The notes: a model not told the origin generated them from the sequence alone. Counted from the first letter of the stretch, positions 1 through 11,756 are shown. The stretch: 64,000 bases of DNA from Pirellulimonas nuda (GCF_007750855.1 NZ_CP036291.1:1550001-1614000); one strand, 5' to 3'. Translations and numbers: made by a program.

Positions 1-38
1 AGGCATAACCAATCCGTTACGCCCGCCGGCGTCGTCGC

Positions 39-434
39 TCAGTCCCAATGCACGCAGCAGTCTTCGTCCATCACCAAAGGCCCGCCACACTTGGCGCAGG
101 GGATCCGAGCGACGTCCTCCTCCTCGATCAGCTCCATCCGCTCGTCGCACTTCGCGCAGTAGTGATCGGCTTCGTAGAGCAATTGCTCACCCAGCTCGAC
201 GCGGGCGTGCTTGACCGACGCCAGTCGATTGCAACCCGGGCAGTGCGCCAGCTCGTACGCCCCGCTGATTTCCGATCCGGGCGACTGCTTCAGAGCGTGC
301 TTGGCGGCGCCGCGGTGGTGCTTGGAGATCATGTCAAGAATGATCTCTGGGTCGTGAAACTGCTGGCCGATGCCGAGCCAGTACTGCCGCTGGGCGCCGC
401 AGTTCTGGCATTGGACGTCGATGACGGTTCCCAT
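39..434 (-). CDS. Small zinc-ribbon protein of unknown function
   Basis: A 131-aa protein with several CxxC pairs: CQNCG near the N-terminus, then CPGC, CAKC and CAKC. They are arranged as zinc-ribbon or rubredoxin-like knuckles, and the protein ends in a short acidic Cys-rich tail. The frame is open for 15 more codons upstream, but the ATG at 434 has an AAAGAGAT ribosome-binding site just before it and starts directly at the first knuckle. It lies 54 nt downstream of hsdR on the same strand, so it could be the last gene of that transcript. Nothing in the sequence assigns a reaction. A metal-binding or nucleic-acid-binding role is only an inference from the knuckles. Confidence 0.7.
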   Translation of the reverse strand: MGTVIDVQCQNCGAQRQYWLGIGQQFHDPEIILDMISKHHRGAAKHALKQSPGSEISGAYELAHCPGCNRLASVKHARVELGEQLLYEADHYCAKCDERMELIEEEDVARIPCAKCGGPLVMDEDCCVHWD

Positions 435-488
435 GGAAATCTCTTTCTGCCAGATGACTCGATTACCGGAACGCTGCAAAATCTAGCG

Positions 489-3400
489 TCACATCGATGC
501 CGATGCCCAATCCGCACACAGCGTTTCAGCCTGCCTCAGCACCGTCTTCACCGCCTCATCCTGCAAGTCCGGCGGATAGCCATACTTGTTGAGGATCCGT
601 TTGACGATCACCCGCATCCTCGCGCGGGCGCTTTCGCGTAGGGTCCAGTCGATGGTCACGCTGGAACGAACCTTCGAGATTAGCTCGGCCGCGATCACCT
701 TCAGCTTGTCGTCGCCCATGGCGCCGACCGCCGATTCGTTGGTTGCCAGCGCGTCGTAGAAGGCGACCTCGTCGTCCGTCAGTCCCAGTTCTTCGCCACG
801 CTTGCCCGCGGCGTTTAGCTCCTTGGCGATCCTGATTAGCTCCTCGATCACTTCCTGAGTAGCGATCGCCCGGTTGTGGTAGGCGTTGAGCGTCTTCTTC
901 AGCTTCTCGGAGAAGACCTGGCTCTGCACCACGTTGCGTCTGGAACGCACCTTCAGCTCGTCCTTCAGTAGCTTCTCCAAGAGTTCCGCAGCCACGTTCT
1001 TGTGCTTGAGGCCACGGACCTCGGCTAGGAACTCGTCGGAGAGGATGCCGATGTCTGGCCGGGACAACCCGGCGGCGGTAAAGACGTCGATCACCTCGCC
1101 GTCGGTGGTGATTGCCCTCGAAACCAGTTGCCGCACTGCGGCGTCGATCTGCTCGGGGGTTCGATTGCTGTTGGTGCTCTTCTTGTTCAGCGCAGCCTGG
1201 ATGGCCTGGAAGAAGCTCACGTCGTCGCGGATCTCGGTCGCCTCATCGCTGGCGGCGCACAGCGCAAAGGCGCGGGAGAGTTCGGTCACGATTTGGATGA
1301 ACCGCTGCTTCCCGTCCTCTTGCTCCAGCACGTGCTCTTGCCCGGCGGGGATGAGCGCCAGCCGCTCGCCAGGGGTCCCGGTCGTCCATGCCAGCCAGTT
1401 GAAGCCGTGCATCATGTCGCAAGCGATACCGTGCTTCTCCAGCATCACCGCGATGGCCTGCGCCGTGTCAAACGTGGGATCGCCTTGCCCGCCGCTTTCG
1501 GTGTAGGTCGCTAGGGCCTGCTTCAACTGATCCGCGAGGCCGAGGTAGTCCACTACCAGCCCGCCCGGTTTGTCGCGGAACACACGATTCACTCGGGCGA
1601 TCGCCTGCATCAGGCCGTGCCCCTGCATCGGCTTGTCGGCGTACATGGTGTGCAGGCAGGGAGCGTCGAAGCCGGTCAGCCACATGTCGCGGACGATCAC
1701 GATCCGGAACGGGTCGCGGCTGTCCTTGAAGCGGCCCGCGAGCTGCCGGCGTTTGTCCTTGCTGCGGATGTGCGGCTGCCACTCGGGCCCGTCGTCTGCG
1801 CTGCCGGTCATCACGACCTTCACAACGCAGTCGCGGCCCCGTTCGGTCTCCGGGTTGTCGTTCTCGGCGCCGGCCCAGTCGGGGCGGATCGCGATCAGCG
1901 CGTTGTAGAGATCGACGCAGATCCGGCGGCTCATGCAGACGACCATCGCTTTGCCGTCCATGGCCTCCAGTCGCTTCTCGAAGTGCGCGACCAAGTCAGA
2001 GGCGATCAGGGCGATCCGCTTCGGGTCCCCCACCAGCGCCTCCAACGCGGCCCACTTGGTTTTGAGCTTCTCCTTCTTGGTCAGCTCCTCCCCCTCGGTG
2101 ATCTCTTCGAACTCCCGATCGATCTTCGGCATCGCCGCGGCGTTCAGGCTCAGCTTCGAGATCCGGCTCTCGTAATAGATCGGCACCGTCGCCTTGTCCG
2201 CGACCGCCCGCTGGATGTCGTAGACGGAGATGTAGTCGCCGAACACCGCCCGCGTGTTCGCGTCGGTTTTCTCGATCGGCGTGCCGGTAAAGCCGATGAA
2301 CGATGCGTTCGGCAGAGCGTCGCGCAGGTTGCTGGCGAAGCCGTACGACATTTGGCCCGTCTTCTCATTCACTTTGCCGCCGAACCCGTACTGGCTCCGG
2401 TGGGCTTCGTCCGCGATGACCACGATGTTCTGCCGCGGGCTCAGCTCGGGCATCACCTCGCCCCCTGTCTCACTCTTGGGGGGCATGAACTTGTGGATCG
2501 TGGTGAACACCACGCCGCCGCTCGCCCGGTTCAGCAACTCTCGCAAATGCTCGCGCCCGCTGGCCTGCATCGGGACCTGGCCGAGCATATCCGCGCAGCG
2601 CTGGAACTGGCCGAATAGCTGATCATCGAGGTCGTTGCGGTCGGTCAGCACCACGAGCGTGGGGTTCTGCATCGCCGCGTGGCGCACCACCCTCGCCGCG
2701 TAGAACAGCATCGAGAAGCTCTTGCCGCTCCCCTGGGTGTGCCACACCACTCCCGCACGGCGGTCTCCCTGCTTTCCCCCTTGCGTGCGTAAGGACCGCC
2801 CCATCCCGCTGGCCCGCACTGTCTCTTCGACGGCCGCGTTCACCGCGTGGAACTGGTGGTAGCCGGCGATGATCTTGTGGATCGCGCCCGAGTCGGGGTC
2901 TTCCTCGAAGATGATGAAGTGCTGCAGCAGGTCGAGGAACCGCCGCGGCTCGAACACGCCACGCACCAGCACGTCCAGCTCCAGCGTTCCCCGCGGTGCG
3001 TCCGACTCGCCGTCGATGGTGCGCCACACCTTGAACCACTCCTGGCTGGCCGTGAGCGAGCCGATCCGCGCTTCCAAGCCGTCGGACACCACCAGCACCG
3101 CGCTGTACTGCAGCAGCGAAGGGATCTGGGCCTTGTACGTCCCAAGCTGCTTGAGGGCGGTCCAGATGGTCGCGTCTTCGTCGGTCGCGTTCTTCAGCTC
3201 AACGAGCCCGAGCGGTAGTCCGTTAATGAACACAACAATATCGGGGCGCCGGGTGTGTACTCCCTCGGTCACGCTGAACTGGTTCACCGCCAGCCAGTCG
3301 TTCTCGCCGACATTGTCAAAGTCGATCAGCCGCACGTGGTCGCCCGCGATCGATCCGTCGGCGCGCGGGTATTCGACGGGAACGCCGTCTCGAAGCAGCC

Positions 3401-3671
3401 GGTGGAAGGCTCGGTTGGTCTGCACCAACGACGGCGTCGTCACGCGCTGCACCTTGCGAAGCGCTTCCTCCCTGGCCTCTTCGGGGACGTCCGGATTGAG
3501 CCGCCAGATCGCCTCACGAAGCCGGCCCACCAGCACCACGTCGCCGAACGAAGCCCGCTCCGCGCCGGGCTCGCCGGGCGCCAAGTCAGGGCCGCTTGCG
3601 ACCGCGTAGCCCAATTCCCCGAACCAATCGAGGGCGGCCGCTTCGACAGCGGATTCGTTGAGGCTCGTCAT
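489..3671 (-). CDS. hsdR: Type I restriction enzyme, R (motor/nuclease) subunit
   Basis: HsdR of about 1060 aa, normal length for the family. In type I systems it binds the HsdM2S complex, translocates DNA using ATP and cleaves at a distance. The N-terminal nuclease domain shows a PD-(D/E)xK signature: RPDIVVF, then about 10 residues on VELKN. The helicase motor follows with Walker A in [11 protein letters not shown], motif [11 protein letters not shown] and motif III-like [12 protein letters not shown] second RecA domain contains [10 protein letters not shown] and QAIARVNR. The ATG at 3671 is preferred over a TTG five codons upstream. It sits 61 nt downstream of the DUF262 gene in the same orientation as hsdM and hsdS, but is separated from them by two other defence-type genes. 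Confidence 0.96.
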   Translation of the reverse strand: MTSLNESAVEAAALDWFGELGYAVASGPDLAPGEPGAERASFGDVVLVGRLREAIWRLNPDVPEEAREEALRKVQRVTTPSLVQTNRAFHRLLRDGVPVEYPRADGSIAGDHVRLIDFDNVGENDWLAVNQFSVTEGVHTRRPDIVVFINGLPLGLVELKNATDEDATIWTALKQLGTYKAQIPSLLQYSAVLVVSDGLEARIGSLTASQEWFKVWRTIDGESDAPRGTLELDVLVRGVFEPRRFLDLLQHFIIFEEDPDSGAIHKIIAGYHQFHAVNAAVEETVRASGMGRSLRTQGGKQGDRRAGVVWHTQGSGKSFSMLFYAARVVRHAAMQNPTLVVLTDRNDLDDQLFGQFQRCADMLGQVPMQASGREHLRELLNRASGGVVFTTIHKFMPPKSETGGEVMPELSPRQNIVVIADEAHRSQYGFGGKVNEKTGQMSYGFASNLRDALPNASFIGFTGTPIEKTDANTRAVFGDYISVYDIQRAVADKATVPIYYESRISKLSLNAAAMPKIDREFEEITEGEELTKKEKLKTKWAALEALVGDPKRIALIASDLVAHFEKRLEAMDGKAMVVCMSRRICVDLYNALIAIRPDWAGAENDNPETERGRDCVVKVVMTGSADDGPEWQPHIRSKDKRRQLAGRFKDSRDPFRIVIVRDMWLTGFDAPCLHTMYADKPMQGHGLMQAIARVNRVFRDKPGGLVVDYLGLADQLKQALATYTESGGQGDPTFDTAQAIAVMLEKHGIACDMMHGFNWLAWTTGTPGERLALIPAGQEHVLEQEDGKQRFIQIVTELSRAFALCAASDEATEIRDDVSFFQAIQAALNKKSTNSNRTPEQIDAAVRQLVSRAITTDGEVIDVFTAAGLSRPDIGILSDEFLAEVRGLKHKNVAAELLEKLLKDELKVRSRRNVVQSQVFSEKLKKTLNAYHNRAIATQEVIEELIRIAKELNAAGKRGEELGLTDDEVAFYDALATNESAVGAMGDDKLKVIAAELISKVRSSVTIDWTLRESARARMRVIVKRILNKYGYPPDLQDEAVKTVLRQAETLCADWASASM

Positions 3672-3732
3672 GTCCGCACGCCGCAAGGTTCCTGGTTGAC
3701 GAGACGCACGGCGCGTCAGATGAGTTTCTAGC

Positions 3733-6711
3733 CTAATCCAACCCCGCCACGCGGGGCAAAAACACGCCGCGGAATAGCTCTAGCTTGTCGATCATCCAGT
3801 CCTGCACCATCGGGTGAGTCGCGGGATCGCGAACGTCTACGTCTGGAAGACGCACATACACACGCAGTTGCTTCCGGTCGGGACCGCCAACCCACTGAAC
3901 CGGCTCGCCGACTTCGGCCTCAATCTGCGTCGCCTCGGCCTGGAGAGCGGCGAAACGCCGATCGCTAGCCTCCCCCCCAAGCACCAAGCCAACCGACGCC
4001 CGTTGCTTGATCGAATTCACGGAGGCCACCAACCAAACGCCCCCACGCCCGGTACTCAGGTCCATCCATGCCTGGGGACGCGGGGTTTGAGGTGTCAGCA
4101 CGCCCTGTCGGCTCTTCAGACGTTCGGCGAACTGCCGCCAGAAAGCGACCAACTCTTCCGGCCGCTTGCTCCCTTTCTTTCTATTTTCGACGACACTCTT
4201 CAGATACTCCGCGAGGATCGCTCGGTGTTCTCCCACCGTTCCCGCCTCGATCCGGACCAGGAGCTGCCGATTCTCGTGAGCTTCGGTCTCAAGGCCTGCA
4301 GCGCCGAATCGCTTGGCCCATCGGTCACGATTCTTTGGTCGCGCCACCATCCACACGAATCCTCGCCTGGGCCAGAAGCTGACAACGTTTTTGAATTCGT
4401 TCTCCGAAGCGATGCTCATGTAATGCTTCAGGTACTTGAGCTGATAGTCTTCTTCGCTCTGTTCGTTGACGAGCATTAGCACCTGGTCGCAAAGCCCCAG
4501 CACCTGGGCGCCGATCTTCTCCTCCCAACTGCTCCGAGTGCTCTCGCTGTCTTCCGGCTGCTCGTCGAGGCGCGCGTCGATCTGCTGCACACGGGGGAGC
4601 ACCACTTGGTGCAGCGCGGTCAGCTTTGTTGCTAACCAGTCCAGCTGTCCCGGCCAATCGAGCGGGTCGCGGATGCTAACCTCCTCAAGCGTCACGCTTA
4701 GGCCGCGGCGCCCGTGGTCGTTCCATTCGGGCTTGAAACCTAGCTCTGCTTCGATGGCGTCGCGTTCTGCCTCTAGCTCGCCGTAGATGTCGCGTCCCCT
4801 CGACTTCCGGAGGGTAAGCTCCGCCGTCAGCTGCTGCTGCCCTACCTTGAACCAAGCCAACATGGTGGCCGCTTTTGTCGCGGTTGGCATCTCCAGTCGA
4901 GATTCGCCAGTCGTTTCCGGCAGTCGGTCCCACGCCGGGTTGGCCCGCAGCCGTTCGATAAGCTGCCCCCAGTACGCGGCCCGCTGCTCCTTGCCCTGCT
5001 TGAGCGCCTTCCGGCCGTCCGACGGGGCAAACTCCGGTCCTCCCTCGGGCCGCGGCCAGAGTTCGACCACGATCGCGGCCATCTTCATCCCGCGTTGCTC
5101 GATCTCGTCCGCGCCCCACTGCTGGCAGTTCTTAAAGTACTTGTTCAGGCTGACATTGCTCTCCAGGTACGCCTCGCGTTTGACCGCAAACGGCTTGTTG
5201 CTCAGGTCGGAGTTGTAGCCGGTCAGCGTCAGGTTCCCCAGCGTGTTGAGCCACTGCGAGTGCAGCGACTCCCAGTCGGCGCCCAGCGCCTTCTTCCATT
5301 CCGCCGCTCCCCGGCCACTCAGGGTCTGGGGCAGCACGTGTTCGATGCTCAGCGTCGATGGATCGACCTTCTCCTTGTGCCCGTGGTTGCTCTCCAGCAC
5401 ACCGAGCACCAGCCGGCACTTCTTGGGCTCCCGGCGGTAGACCGGGAACGCGACCAGCGAATCGACGAACGTGCGGTCGTCCGGCCAGCCGCGACGGAAC
5501 CAGTAGCCACGCAGATCCTCGCGCGGGTCATCCTGAATGGCCCGGATCGCCTCGGGAAACCACTTGCTGTAGCCGCGTGTGTTTTCTCCGCAGATCGAAC
5601 GCCGCAAGACGAAGCTCGCCAAGTCGTCCAGGCAGCCAATCAACGCTTCCTCGCCCAAGTCTCCGCGGCCTTGGCGATCGAGCAGGTTCAGCAGCAGCGG
5701 GTGGCACGTGGCGACGTCCATCGCTGCTAGCTGCGTCAGCCGATTCGTCAATTGCTTGTTCCGGCAGGTCGTGGGGCGGTGCAGCAGCAGCTCCAGCGCA
5801 GCGAAACGCTTCAGCTCGCCCACCTGCTGCGGAGGGGTCAACGCCGTCTCTTCGCAGTAAGCTTTGAAGTCAACAAACGTCGCCTTCGGCTTCGAGTACG
5901 CGCCGCGCCGCATCAGGAAGTTGCGGTAGAACGAAGTCGCATCGACCGCGGGGAACCCGTCGGCCGCATCGAACATCTTCTCGAACGGGTCCCAGTGCTC
6001 GTCGTGGAACTCTTGCTGATCGTCCTGCGCTACGTGCATGAACAGGTAGTTGCGGATCAGGTCCGACTCTGCCAGCGGCAGCCCCGTGGAGTTCAGGCTC
6101 TCGAAGATCTCGTAGGGGTTTTCTTCGTTGATCACGATCACCACCAGGTAGAGCCCCGAGGTGACCGACTCGAATAGCCGCGCCAGCCCTTTCTCCCCCT
6201 CGGCCTGCGCCAGCCGGCGGATGTGCTTGCCGAAGAACTCATACGCCTTGACGATCTGCAAGCTGCTCTGCCGGTCGAACGGCTTCTGATCGACGATCGC
6301 AACGAACACCTCGCGGTCGCCGGTGCGCGGCACCAGCTTGTAGCGTTGCAGACCCCGCTCGTGCTTGTGGATCAGATAGTTCTCGTTGATCTTCTCCGCC
6401 AGGGTCGCGAACTCGTGCTCCTGCGCCACGTCGCGTAGCCCCGCCAGCAGCAGCGCTAGCGTCGTCAGCCGCTGCTGACCATCGATCAACTGGTAGGCCG
6501 AGATCTCACCCGGCATGCCGCCGTCCGCGGTGCAGACCAGCGGCCCGAGGAAGTGCTTGCCGTGGCGGCCATCCTCCATCAGCCCCCACAGGTCCCCCTG
6601 CAACTGGTTCCAGTTCTTGGGGCCCCACTTGTAGGCACGCTGGAAGAACGGGACCAAGAACTGATCGCTGGAGTGCAGGATCTTGGCGACAGGTTTTGCG
6701 CTGGCTTCCAT
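3733..6711 (-). CDS. DUF262/DUF1524 GmrSD-like protein, probable type IV restriction enzyme
   Basis: A 992-aa protein. The N-terminal DUF262 (GmrS/ParB-like) domain contains the hallmark [18 protein letters not shown], where DGQQR is the nucleotidase motif of GmrSD-type enzymes. The central DUF1524 (GmrD) domain has the His-Me nuclease signature IEHVLPQTL followed by [18 protein letters not shown]. The C-terminal 400 residues contain two related blocks ([15 protein letters not shown] and a later [10 protein letters not shown]) that resemble DUF4268. Known GmrSD proteins cut phage DNA carrying glucosylated hydroxymethylcytosine; the substrate here is unknown. It is embedded between the Abi-like gene and hsdR, about 50-60 nt from each, so co-transcription with the type I system is likely. 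Confidence 0.9.
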   Translation of the reverse strand: MEASAKPVAKILHSSDQFLVPFFQRAYKWGPKNWNQLQGDLWGLMEDGRHGKHFLGPLVCTADGGMPGEISAYQLIDGQQRLTTLALLLAGLRDVAQEHEFATLAEKINENYLIHKHERGLQRYKLVPRTGDREVFVAIVDQKPFDRQSSLQIVKAYEFFGKHIRRLAQAEGEKGLARLFESVTSGLYLVVIVINEENPYEIFESLNSTGLPLAESDLIRNYLFMHVAQDDQQEFHDEHWDPFEKMFDAADGFPAVDATSFYRNFLMRRGAYSKPKATFVDFKAYCEETALTPPQQVGELKRFAALELLLHRPTTCRNKQLTNRLTQLAAMDVATCHPLLLNLLDRQGRGDLGEEALIGCLDDLASFVLRRSICGENTRGYSKWFPEAIRAIQDDPREDLRGYWFRRGWPDDRTFVDSLVAFPVYRREPKKCRLVLGVLESNHGHKEKVDPSTLSIEHVLPQTLSGRGAAEWKKALGADWESLHSQWLNTLGNLTLTGYNSDLSNKPFAVKREAYLESNVSLNKYFKNCQQWGADEIEQRGMKMAAIVVELWPRPEGGPEFAPSDGRKALKQGKEQRAAYWGQLIERLRANPAWDRLPETTGESRLEMPTATKAATMLAWFKVGQQQLTAELTLRKSRGRDIYGELEAERDAIEAELGFKPEWNDHGRRGLSVTLEEVSIRDPLDWPGQLDWLATKLTALHQVVLPRVQQIDARLDEQPEDSESTRSSWEEKIGAQVLGLCDQVLMLVNEQSEEDYQLKYLKHYMSIASENEFKNVVSFWPRRGFVWMVARPKNRDRWAKRFGAAGLETEAHENRQLLVRIEAGTVGEHRAILAEYLKSVVENRKKGSKRPEELVAFWRQFAERLKSRQGVLTPQTPRPQAWMDLSTGRGGVWLVASVNSIKQRASVGLVLGGEASDRRFAALQAEATQIEAEVGEPVQWVGGPDRKQLRVYVRLPDVDVRDPATHPMVQDWMIDKLELFRGVFLPRVAGLD

Positions 6712-6759
6712 GATCGATTAGCTCTTACGGTCCTGTAAACCTAGTCGCGGTGCTGCGGG

Positions 6760-7560
6760 CTAAGGCTTCGTGTCTTGATGCGTCTCGAACAAAAAGACCG
6801 CTAAAGTCGCCGCGGCACCCACGGCCAGCTTGGCGTGGCGTGCGCTAAGGCCCGTCGCGCTTCCGTGCATGCCGTGGCCTGTGCCGTATAGCCCGCGCAG
6901 TTCTGCTAGGTTGTTGCCGATCGTGCCGAGGTTGCTGAGCAGTCGCTTAATCACATCGGCGCCGCGAGCGGCGTTATCAATCCCTTCCGGTACCAGCTTT
7001 AGCTCTTTCAGGGTTTCTTTGGTCAATGTCGACACGGTGGGAGTTCCTGGTAGGGGCTTGCCGCGTTCCGCCAAGATCGTCTTGCAGCACGTCTCGATCA
7101 GTTCCTTAGCAGTTCCGATCGCTAGGCTCGGATCCTTGTCGACCGACTCTTCCAGACGCCGAATCTGCTCAGACAGATGATTCGCGTTGAGAATCTTGGC
7201 CTGCTCTTTGATCTTGTTCAAATTGGGGCCGCCCGCCAGCAGCCGCGTAGCGATCTGTCTGCACTGCGAAGCCAAGGCCTGGGTAGCGTCATCCGGGTCG
7301 CGGGCGGTGTTCACTTCCCCATTAATCAACGCAAGAAGGAGGGTCCCGACCATAATGTCCGACTCAGCCTTCCAGAATGCGCGTAGCTTTCTCGCCTTCG
7401 ACCCGCCATCGATAGCGTATTTTCCATCGTGGATGTCTACGCCTACCGACTCGCAAACGAACTCCTGGAACGTGCGATCTGAGTACTCCAGCACGTAACC
7501 ACCAGACATCCTCAAGTACTTCTCGAGCGTCTGCCGCTCTAGAAAGGTCAATGAGCTCAT
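6760..7560 (-). CDS. Abortive-infection C-terminal (Abi_C-like) domain protein
   Basis: A 266-aa protein. Its start ATG overlaps the hsdS stop as ATGA (7557-7560), which implies translational coupling. A 41-codon upstream extension in the same frame lies inside hsdS and was discarded. The N-terminal half (residues 1-110) contains LRMSGGYVLEYSDRTFQEF, seen in many defence-associated proteins. The C-terminal half contains the Abi_C-type pattern: GTAKELIETCCKTIL, later NLAELRGLYGTGHGMHG and then ARHAKLAVGAAATLAVFL. This domain is common in genes lodged inside type I restriction operons. Its biochemical activity is not evident from sequence. An accessory anti-phage or abortive role is inferred from position and family. 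Confidence 0.82.
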   Translation of the reverse strand: MSSLTFLERQTLEKYLRMSGGYVLEYSDRTFQEFVCESVGVDIHDGKYAIDGGSKARKLRAFWKAESDIMVGTLLLALINGEVNTARDPDDATQALASQCRQIATRLLAGGPNLNKIKEQAKILNANHLSEQIRRLEESVDKDPSLAIGTAKELIETCCKTILAERGKPLPGTPTVSTLTKETLKELKLVPEGIDNAARGADVIKRLLSNLGTIGNNLAELRGLYGTGHGMHGSATGLSARHAKLAVGAAATLAVFLFETHQDTKP

Positions 7561-8825
7561 GCCGACAGCGCCTCCCTCGCCTCCCCAACCCGCAACTCCC
7601 CGCTCAGCAGCTTCGGCAGCAGCGTGTCGCGGAGCGTAGCGAGGGTGTGGGACAGACGGTCGTTGGCGGCATGCTGCAACCAAAGCGGCGCAACTGCGTG
7701 TGCGAAGGCTTGCCGAGCCTCCATCGTAGGAAGCACGGTTGGCTCTTCGTGGAGGTGGTTACGATTCACACCTGGAACAGCTGCCTTGTCGGTATAGTTG
7801 GCGAAGTCAACCTGACCGAGGGCGTGGAAAATAAAGCGAGGAGGATTTGCCTTAAAGTCTTCGACATAGAGGGTCGTGTTGAGAGGCCAGTAGTCGGCTT
7901 CCACGTAGAACACTTTTCCAATGGTCCCGTATCGCCCAGTCACGACGCCGGGGCCTCGGACGTTTGTTTCCGAGTGAGTTCCAGAAATGCCGGAGGAAGA
8001 AATGACGGGAATCGGACCAGCTGTGCGTGAGCTAGTGGGCAAGTCGTGACCACGCTTCAAATTGCAGAGGTCGGCAAGACGTCCCAGTTGCCACCCGACC
8101 GGAATGTGTCCGACTTTCGTTTCGTAGAACGAGGCCGGAAACAACCCCGCCGTCGCCGCGTCCATCCCCGCCGGCTGCCGCCCATCCAGCTTCGCCCGCA
8201 CGGGGTCGAAATCCACGAACCAGCTCTGGAACAACGCCCGCGCCATCGCCTCCAGCGTCGCGTTGGTCCGCCGGTTCAACTCGATCTTGTCGTCCAACGC
8301 CCCAAGCACCGAGGCGATGGCTTTCTGCTCGGCGAGGGGGGGGACGGTCACTTTGAGCGTGCGTTGCGTCGTCAGGCTAACGTAGTCAGCCATGTCCGTC
8401 TCACCTTTGCGCGAATCCAACTGCTCACGGAACGCACGGGATAATAGGTAGAAGTAGATGTAGCGGCGGTCGAGTTGCGTCGGATCTTTGACTCTCCAGA
8501 AAGTTGTCTGTGGCGAGCAGACAAAAGGCGGGGCGGTCAGCGGAACATAAGCTACTTTGCCGACTGTGCCCTTATGTGAAAGCAGAACGTCGCCTCCAGC
8601 TCCGATGCCTTTTCGCACGCGCTGGCGCGCAATTTCATTGATGCGCTGAGCTCGTTCAAACAACACGCGACCACTATCCATGTCTGCAGCGCGGATGAAT
8701 TGAATGCCCTCCGTCGAAAACTCGTTAGGGCGTGGGCGGTTCTCGCCGTGATTGCCATCTTCTACTAGCAGCGCTCCGCTTGCTTGCAGTTCGGCGACGG
8801 ACACTTCTTCCCATTCACCCGCCAC
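7557..8825 (-). CDS. hsdS: Type I restriction-modification specificity subunit
   Basis: HsdS of 422 aa that carries the target-recognition domains of the type I enzyme. Two target-recognition regions are separated by a conserved helical spacer. The first repeat ends in [20 protein letters not shown] followed by [20 protein letters not shown] and [11 protein letters not shown]. The second half ends in [17 protein letters not shown]. The GTG start at 8825 overlaps the 3' end of hsdM by 11 nt, as expected for co-translated M and S subunits. The recognised sequence cannot be read from the protein. The gene ends in an ATGA overlap with the Abi-like gene. Confidence 0.94.
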   Translation of the reverse strand: MAGEWEEVSVAELQASGALLVEDGNHGENRPRPNEFSTEGIQFIRAADMDSGRVLFERAQRINEIARQRVRKGIGAGGDVLLSHKGTVGKVAYVPLTAPPFVCSPQTTFWRVKDPTQLDRRYIYFYLLSRAFREQLDSRKGETDMADYVSLTTQRTLKVTVPPLAEQKAIASVLGALDDKIELNRRTNATLEAMARALFQSWFVDFDPVRAKLDGRQPAGMDAATAGLFPASFYETKVGHIPVGWQLGRLADLCNLKRGHDLPTSSRTAGPIPVISSSGISGTHSETNVRGPGVVTGRYGTIGKVFYVEADYWPLNTTLYVEDFKANPPRFIFHALGQVDFANYTDKAAVPGVNRNHLHEEPTVLPTMEARQAFAHAVAPLWLQHAANDRLSHTLATLRDTLLPKLLSGELRVGEAREALSA

Positions 8826-10428
8826 AACCCAGCCCCCTCAGGTTGGCTTTGATGGCCTGCTCTAGTTTCGCTGACTCAGCGAATTGAGCATGCAGCTCGG
8901 CGACAAGCCGCGGCATCTTTTCCTCAAACGGCTCGCCATCGTCTTCGACCTCCTCGGCGCCGACGTAGCGCCCAGGCGTAAGCACGTGGCCATGCGCTGC
9001 GATCTCCTCAGTCGTGGCGGATTTGCAGAAGCCGGCGATGTCGGCGTACTTGCGGGCGCCCTTGTCGCCACGCCATGCGTGGTAGGTCGAGGCGATCCGC
9101 TCGATGTCGGCGCCCGTCAGCTCGCGGTGGACGCGGTCGATCAGCGTTCCTTGCTTCCGCGCGTCGATGAACAGCGTCTCGCCGCGGCGGTCACGCTGCT
9201 TCGCTTGCCTCTTGTTCTTCGCCAGAAACCACAGGCAGACCGGGATCTGGGTGCTGTAGAAGAGTTGCCCCGGGAGCGCGACCATGCAGTCGACCAGGTC
9301 GGCCTCGATGATCGCGCGGCGGATCTCGCCTTCCCCCGACTGGTTCGAGCTCATGCTGCCGTTAGCGAGCACGAACCCCGCCATCCCCCCGCCCCGGGCC
9401 GACGCGGGCGCCAGATGGTGGATGAAGTGCTGCACCCACGCGAAGTTGGCGTTCCCTTTGGGGGGCGTGCCGTACTGCCAGCGGACGTCGTCGTCCTTGC
9501 GGAACCAGTCGCTGTCGTTGAACGGCGGGTTGGCCAGCACGTAGTCGGCACGCAGGTCGGCGTGCAGGTCGCGGCGGAACGTGTCCGCGTGCTCCGGGCC
9601 GAAGTCGGCCTCGATCCCCCGCAACGCCAGGTTCATCACCGCCAGACGGCGCGTGGTGGCGTTGCTCTCCTGCCCATACACGCTGATATCGCCCAGCCGC
9701 CCGCCGTGGTCCTCGACGAACTTCTCCGACTGCACGAACATCCCCCCCGACCCGCAGCAGGGGTCGTACACCCGCGACCCCGGGAGCGGCGCGAGCATCT
9801 CCACCAGCAGCCGGACCACGCAGTTGGGGGTATAGAACTGCCCGCCGTTCTTCCCCTCGGCGCTGGCGAAGCGGGTCAGAAAATACTCGTAGACGCGCCC
9901 CAGCAGGTCGACCGAGCGGTGGGCCTTCGGGTCGCCGTCGGACTCCGGGCCGTCGCTGGCGGCGATGAGGTTGATCGTAGCGATCAGGTCGATCAGCTCG
10001 CCGAGCCGCTGCTTGTCGAGCCCGGGGCGGGCGTAGTCCTTGGGGAGCACCCCCTTGAGCCGCGGGTTGTCGCGCTCGATCGCGACCATCGCGTCGTCGA
10101 CCGTCTTGCCGATGGTGGGCTGCTTCGCCTGGGCCTGCAGGTGCGACCAACGCCCCTCCTTAGGGACCCAGAAGACGTTCTCGGACTTGTACTCGTCCGG
10201 GTCCTCCGGGTCGGCGCCCTCCAGGTCTCCCTCCCCCGCGATCAGCTTGGCGCGGCGTTCCTCGAACGCGTCGGAGATGTACTTCAGGAAGATCAGCCCG
10301 AGCACCACGTGCTTGTACTCGGCCGCGTCCATGTTGTTGCGGAGCTTGTCGGCCGCCAGCCACAGCTTGGCCTCGAAGCCCAGGTTCGCGGCGCTGTTCT
10401 TCGCGGCCTTCGTCGCACGCTTCGCCAT
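8815..10428 (-). CDS. hsdM: Type I restriction-modification methyltransferase subunit
   Basis: HsdM of 537 aa, an N6-adenine DNA methyltransferase that pairs with HsdS. An N-terminal helical HsdM_N domain ([20 protein letters not shown]) precedes the SAM-binding fold. Visible motifs are [18 protein letters not shown], motif [12 protein letters not shown] and catalytic motif IV NPPF in [15 protein letters not shown]. It is the first gene of the restriction block, preceded by about 410 nt without a gene, so its promoter should lie there. The start ATG at 10428 has an AGGAA-type site upstream. Confidence 0.96.
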   Translation of the reverse strand: MAKRATKAAKNSAANLGFEAKLWLAADKLRNNMDAAEYKHVVLGLIFLKYISDAFEERRAKLIAGEGDLEGADPEDPDEYKSENVFWVPKEGRWSHLQAQAKQPTIGKTVDDAMVAIERDNPRLKGVLPKDYARPGLDKQRLGELIDLIATINLIAASDGPESDGDPKAHRSVDLLGRVYEYFLTRFASAEGKNGGQFYTPNCVVRLLVEMLAPLPGSRVYDPCCGSGGMFVQSEKFVEDHGGRLGDISVYGQESNATTRRLAVMNLALRGIEADFGPEHADTFRRDLHADLRADYVLANPPFNDSDWFRKDDDVRWQYGTPPKGNANFAWVQHFIHHLAPASARGGGMAGFVLANGSMSSNQSGEGEIRRAIIEADLVDCMVALPGQLFYSTQIPVCLWFLAKNKRQAKQRDRRGETLFIDARKQGTLIDRVHRELTGADIERIASTYHAWRGDKGARKYADIAGFCKSATTEEIAAHGHVLTPGRYVGAEEVEDDGEPFEEKMPRLVAELHAQFAESAKLEQAIKANLRGLGCGG

Positions 10429-10838
10429 GTTCGACTGTTCCTGATTCCTTCAGAGAAGCACCCACCCGAACCGCTGCCCATCCCCGCCAACCTCAGACAA
10501 CGCCAGGGTACGAGAGCGGCTAGCATAGCATTTTTGCACGGCAGGAAACGGGTGTCCGCAGGAAAGGCAATTCGGAGGCATTTGGCGAGGCAATAAGGTG
10601 CAACCTAGCCCGATACTCCCTCAGCGCCCGAGGCGCGGTGCAAAGGCCTGCCTTGCTCTCTAGAGTTCCAGCGAAGAGCCCAGAGCCGCAGCTGGCCCAG
10701 AGTCGCTTGCCGACAACACTTGGGTAGCTGGGTGCTAAGAAAAAGCGACTCTGATTTATGCATCCTCACCCCCCGCCGGCCGCCCGGACGCAAAAGCGTC
10801 CGAAGCGGCCCGCCGGGGGTGGGGCGCCGCCCCGATCG
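10429..10838. other. Intergenic region between the ubiquitin-like cassette and hsdM
   Basis: About 410 nt with no convincing gene. Small frames on both strands lack plausible composition or a ribosome-binding site. It probably holds the end of the upstream transcript and the hsdM promoter. No confident terminator or -35/-10 pair was seen. Confidence 0.5.
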
Positions 10839-11072
10839 CTACCGCCGCCGCTGGACCCGTCTCCTTGGCGCCGGCCTCAATACGGCCTGCTTCCGCTTCG
10901 CAAGCCTGCAGCAGGCGTAGGCGCCGCCAAGCAGCAGCACGACGACGGCCGGCCAGAACGCAGTGGTGAGCAGCACGGCCAGAACAACGCACGCCCAGAA
11001 CACAACCGCCCGCGGCGGAGGCTGCGACCAGAATCCGGGGCGCCAAGCCCCTTGGCTCTTGTTACTCGGCAA
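10839..11072 (-). CDS. Small two-helix membrane protein at the end of the ubiquitin-like operon
   Basis: A 77-aa protein beginning 3 nt after the E1 gene stop, so it is almost certainly co-transcribed. Two hydrophobic segments are visible: roughly residues 22-38 (VVFWACVVLAVLL) and 40-56 (FWPAVVVLLLGGAYA). A strongly basic tail (RLAKRKQ, later PRRRVQRRR) follows, which by the positive-inside rule should face the cytoplasm. No family is recognised. A small membrane protein ending a defence-type operon could be a target, an anchor or a membrane-acting effector; this is inference only. Confidence 0.6.
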   Translation of the reverse strand: MPSNKSQGAWRPGFWSQPPPRAVVFWACVVLAVLLTTAFWPAVVVLLLGGAYACCRLAKRKQAVLRPAPRRRVQRRR

Positions 11073-11075
11073 TAG

Positions 11076-11756
11076 CTACCTCCTTGGTTCGTGGGTTGGA
11101 ACAGAAAGCTCGCTCGCCAGCAGGTTGAGCGACAGGTCGGAGTCGACCGGCTGCCCCCGCAGCCATCGCACGAACTGACTGAGCATCAGCCCCGCGGTCA
11201 TGCTGGCGGCGTAGATCGTCGACCTCGCCGTGCAGGCGCCCGCTTGGGCCTCGTGCTGCGGGAAGAGAGTGGTGGTGTAGTGTTCGCGGCTAGTGGCATC
11301 GAACGCGGTCAGCACCCGCAGCGTCTCGCCCCGCATCCGCCCGTCGGCCCAGAAGTCGACGAGGCCGCCGCCCCCCCGCCAGATGGCCGCGCGGGCGTCG
11401 ATGGAGTCGACGCAGCAGAAGGCCACGTCCCCGAGCCCGGTGGACGGGCGCCAGCGGTCGTAGATCGCTTCGGCATAAACTTCTGGATCGATCGCCAGCA
11501 CCGCGTCACGACACGCATCAACCTTCCGCCTTCCGACCTCGCCGCGGGCGTACCCCTGCGTCGTGACGTTGCTCGCGTCAACCGCATCGAAGTCCACTAG
11601 CCGCAGCCGGCGCACGCCGAGCGAGGCGAGCTGCACCGCGACCTGCCTCCCAACGGCGCCGACGCCGACCACGTTTACTTGGAGAGACGACAGCCTTGCT
11701 TGTGGCACGAGCTGTGCCTGCCGCACGAAGCGGTCTTCTACCAGTGTCGTACTCAT
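11076..11756 (-). CDS. E1/ThiF-like ubiquitin-activating-type adenylyltransferase
   Basis: A 226-aa Rossmann-fold adenylating enzyme of the E1/MoeB/ThiF superfamily. The nucleotide loop is GVGAVG (31-36). The E1 signature D-x-D-x-V-x-x-S-N is seen as [10 protein letters not shown] (54-63), with Gln at 67 in the position of the usual NRQ motif. A conserved-looking CT pair occurs at C175 (GACTARS), a candidate thioester-forming cysteine. Family members adenylate the C-terminus of a ubiquitin-like protein and pass it on as a thioester. A ubiquitin-like gene, an E2-like gene and a JAMM protease lie immediately upstream on the same strand (17-nt gap to the JAMM gene), so conjugation chemistry is more likely than thiamine or molybdopterin synthesis. 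Confidence 0.9.
   Translation of the reverse strand: MSTTLVEDRFVRQAQLVPQARLSSLQVNVVGVGAVGRQVAVQLASLGVRRLRLVDFDAVDASNVTTQGYARGEVGRRKVDACRDAVLAIDPEVYAEAIYDRWRPSTGLGDVAFCCVDSIDARAAIWRGGGGLVDFWADGRMRGETLRVLTAFDATSREHYTTTLFPQHEAQAGACTARSTIYAASMTAGLMLSQFVRWLRGQPVDSDLSLNLLASELSVPTHEPRR

Noticed and set aside
8884..10596. Long plus-strand frame of 570 codons opposite hsdM
   Set aside because: It is a GC-shadow of hsdM on the other strand; no ribosome-binding site and no recognisable domain.
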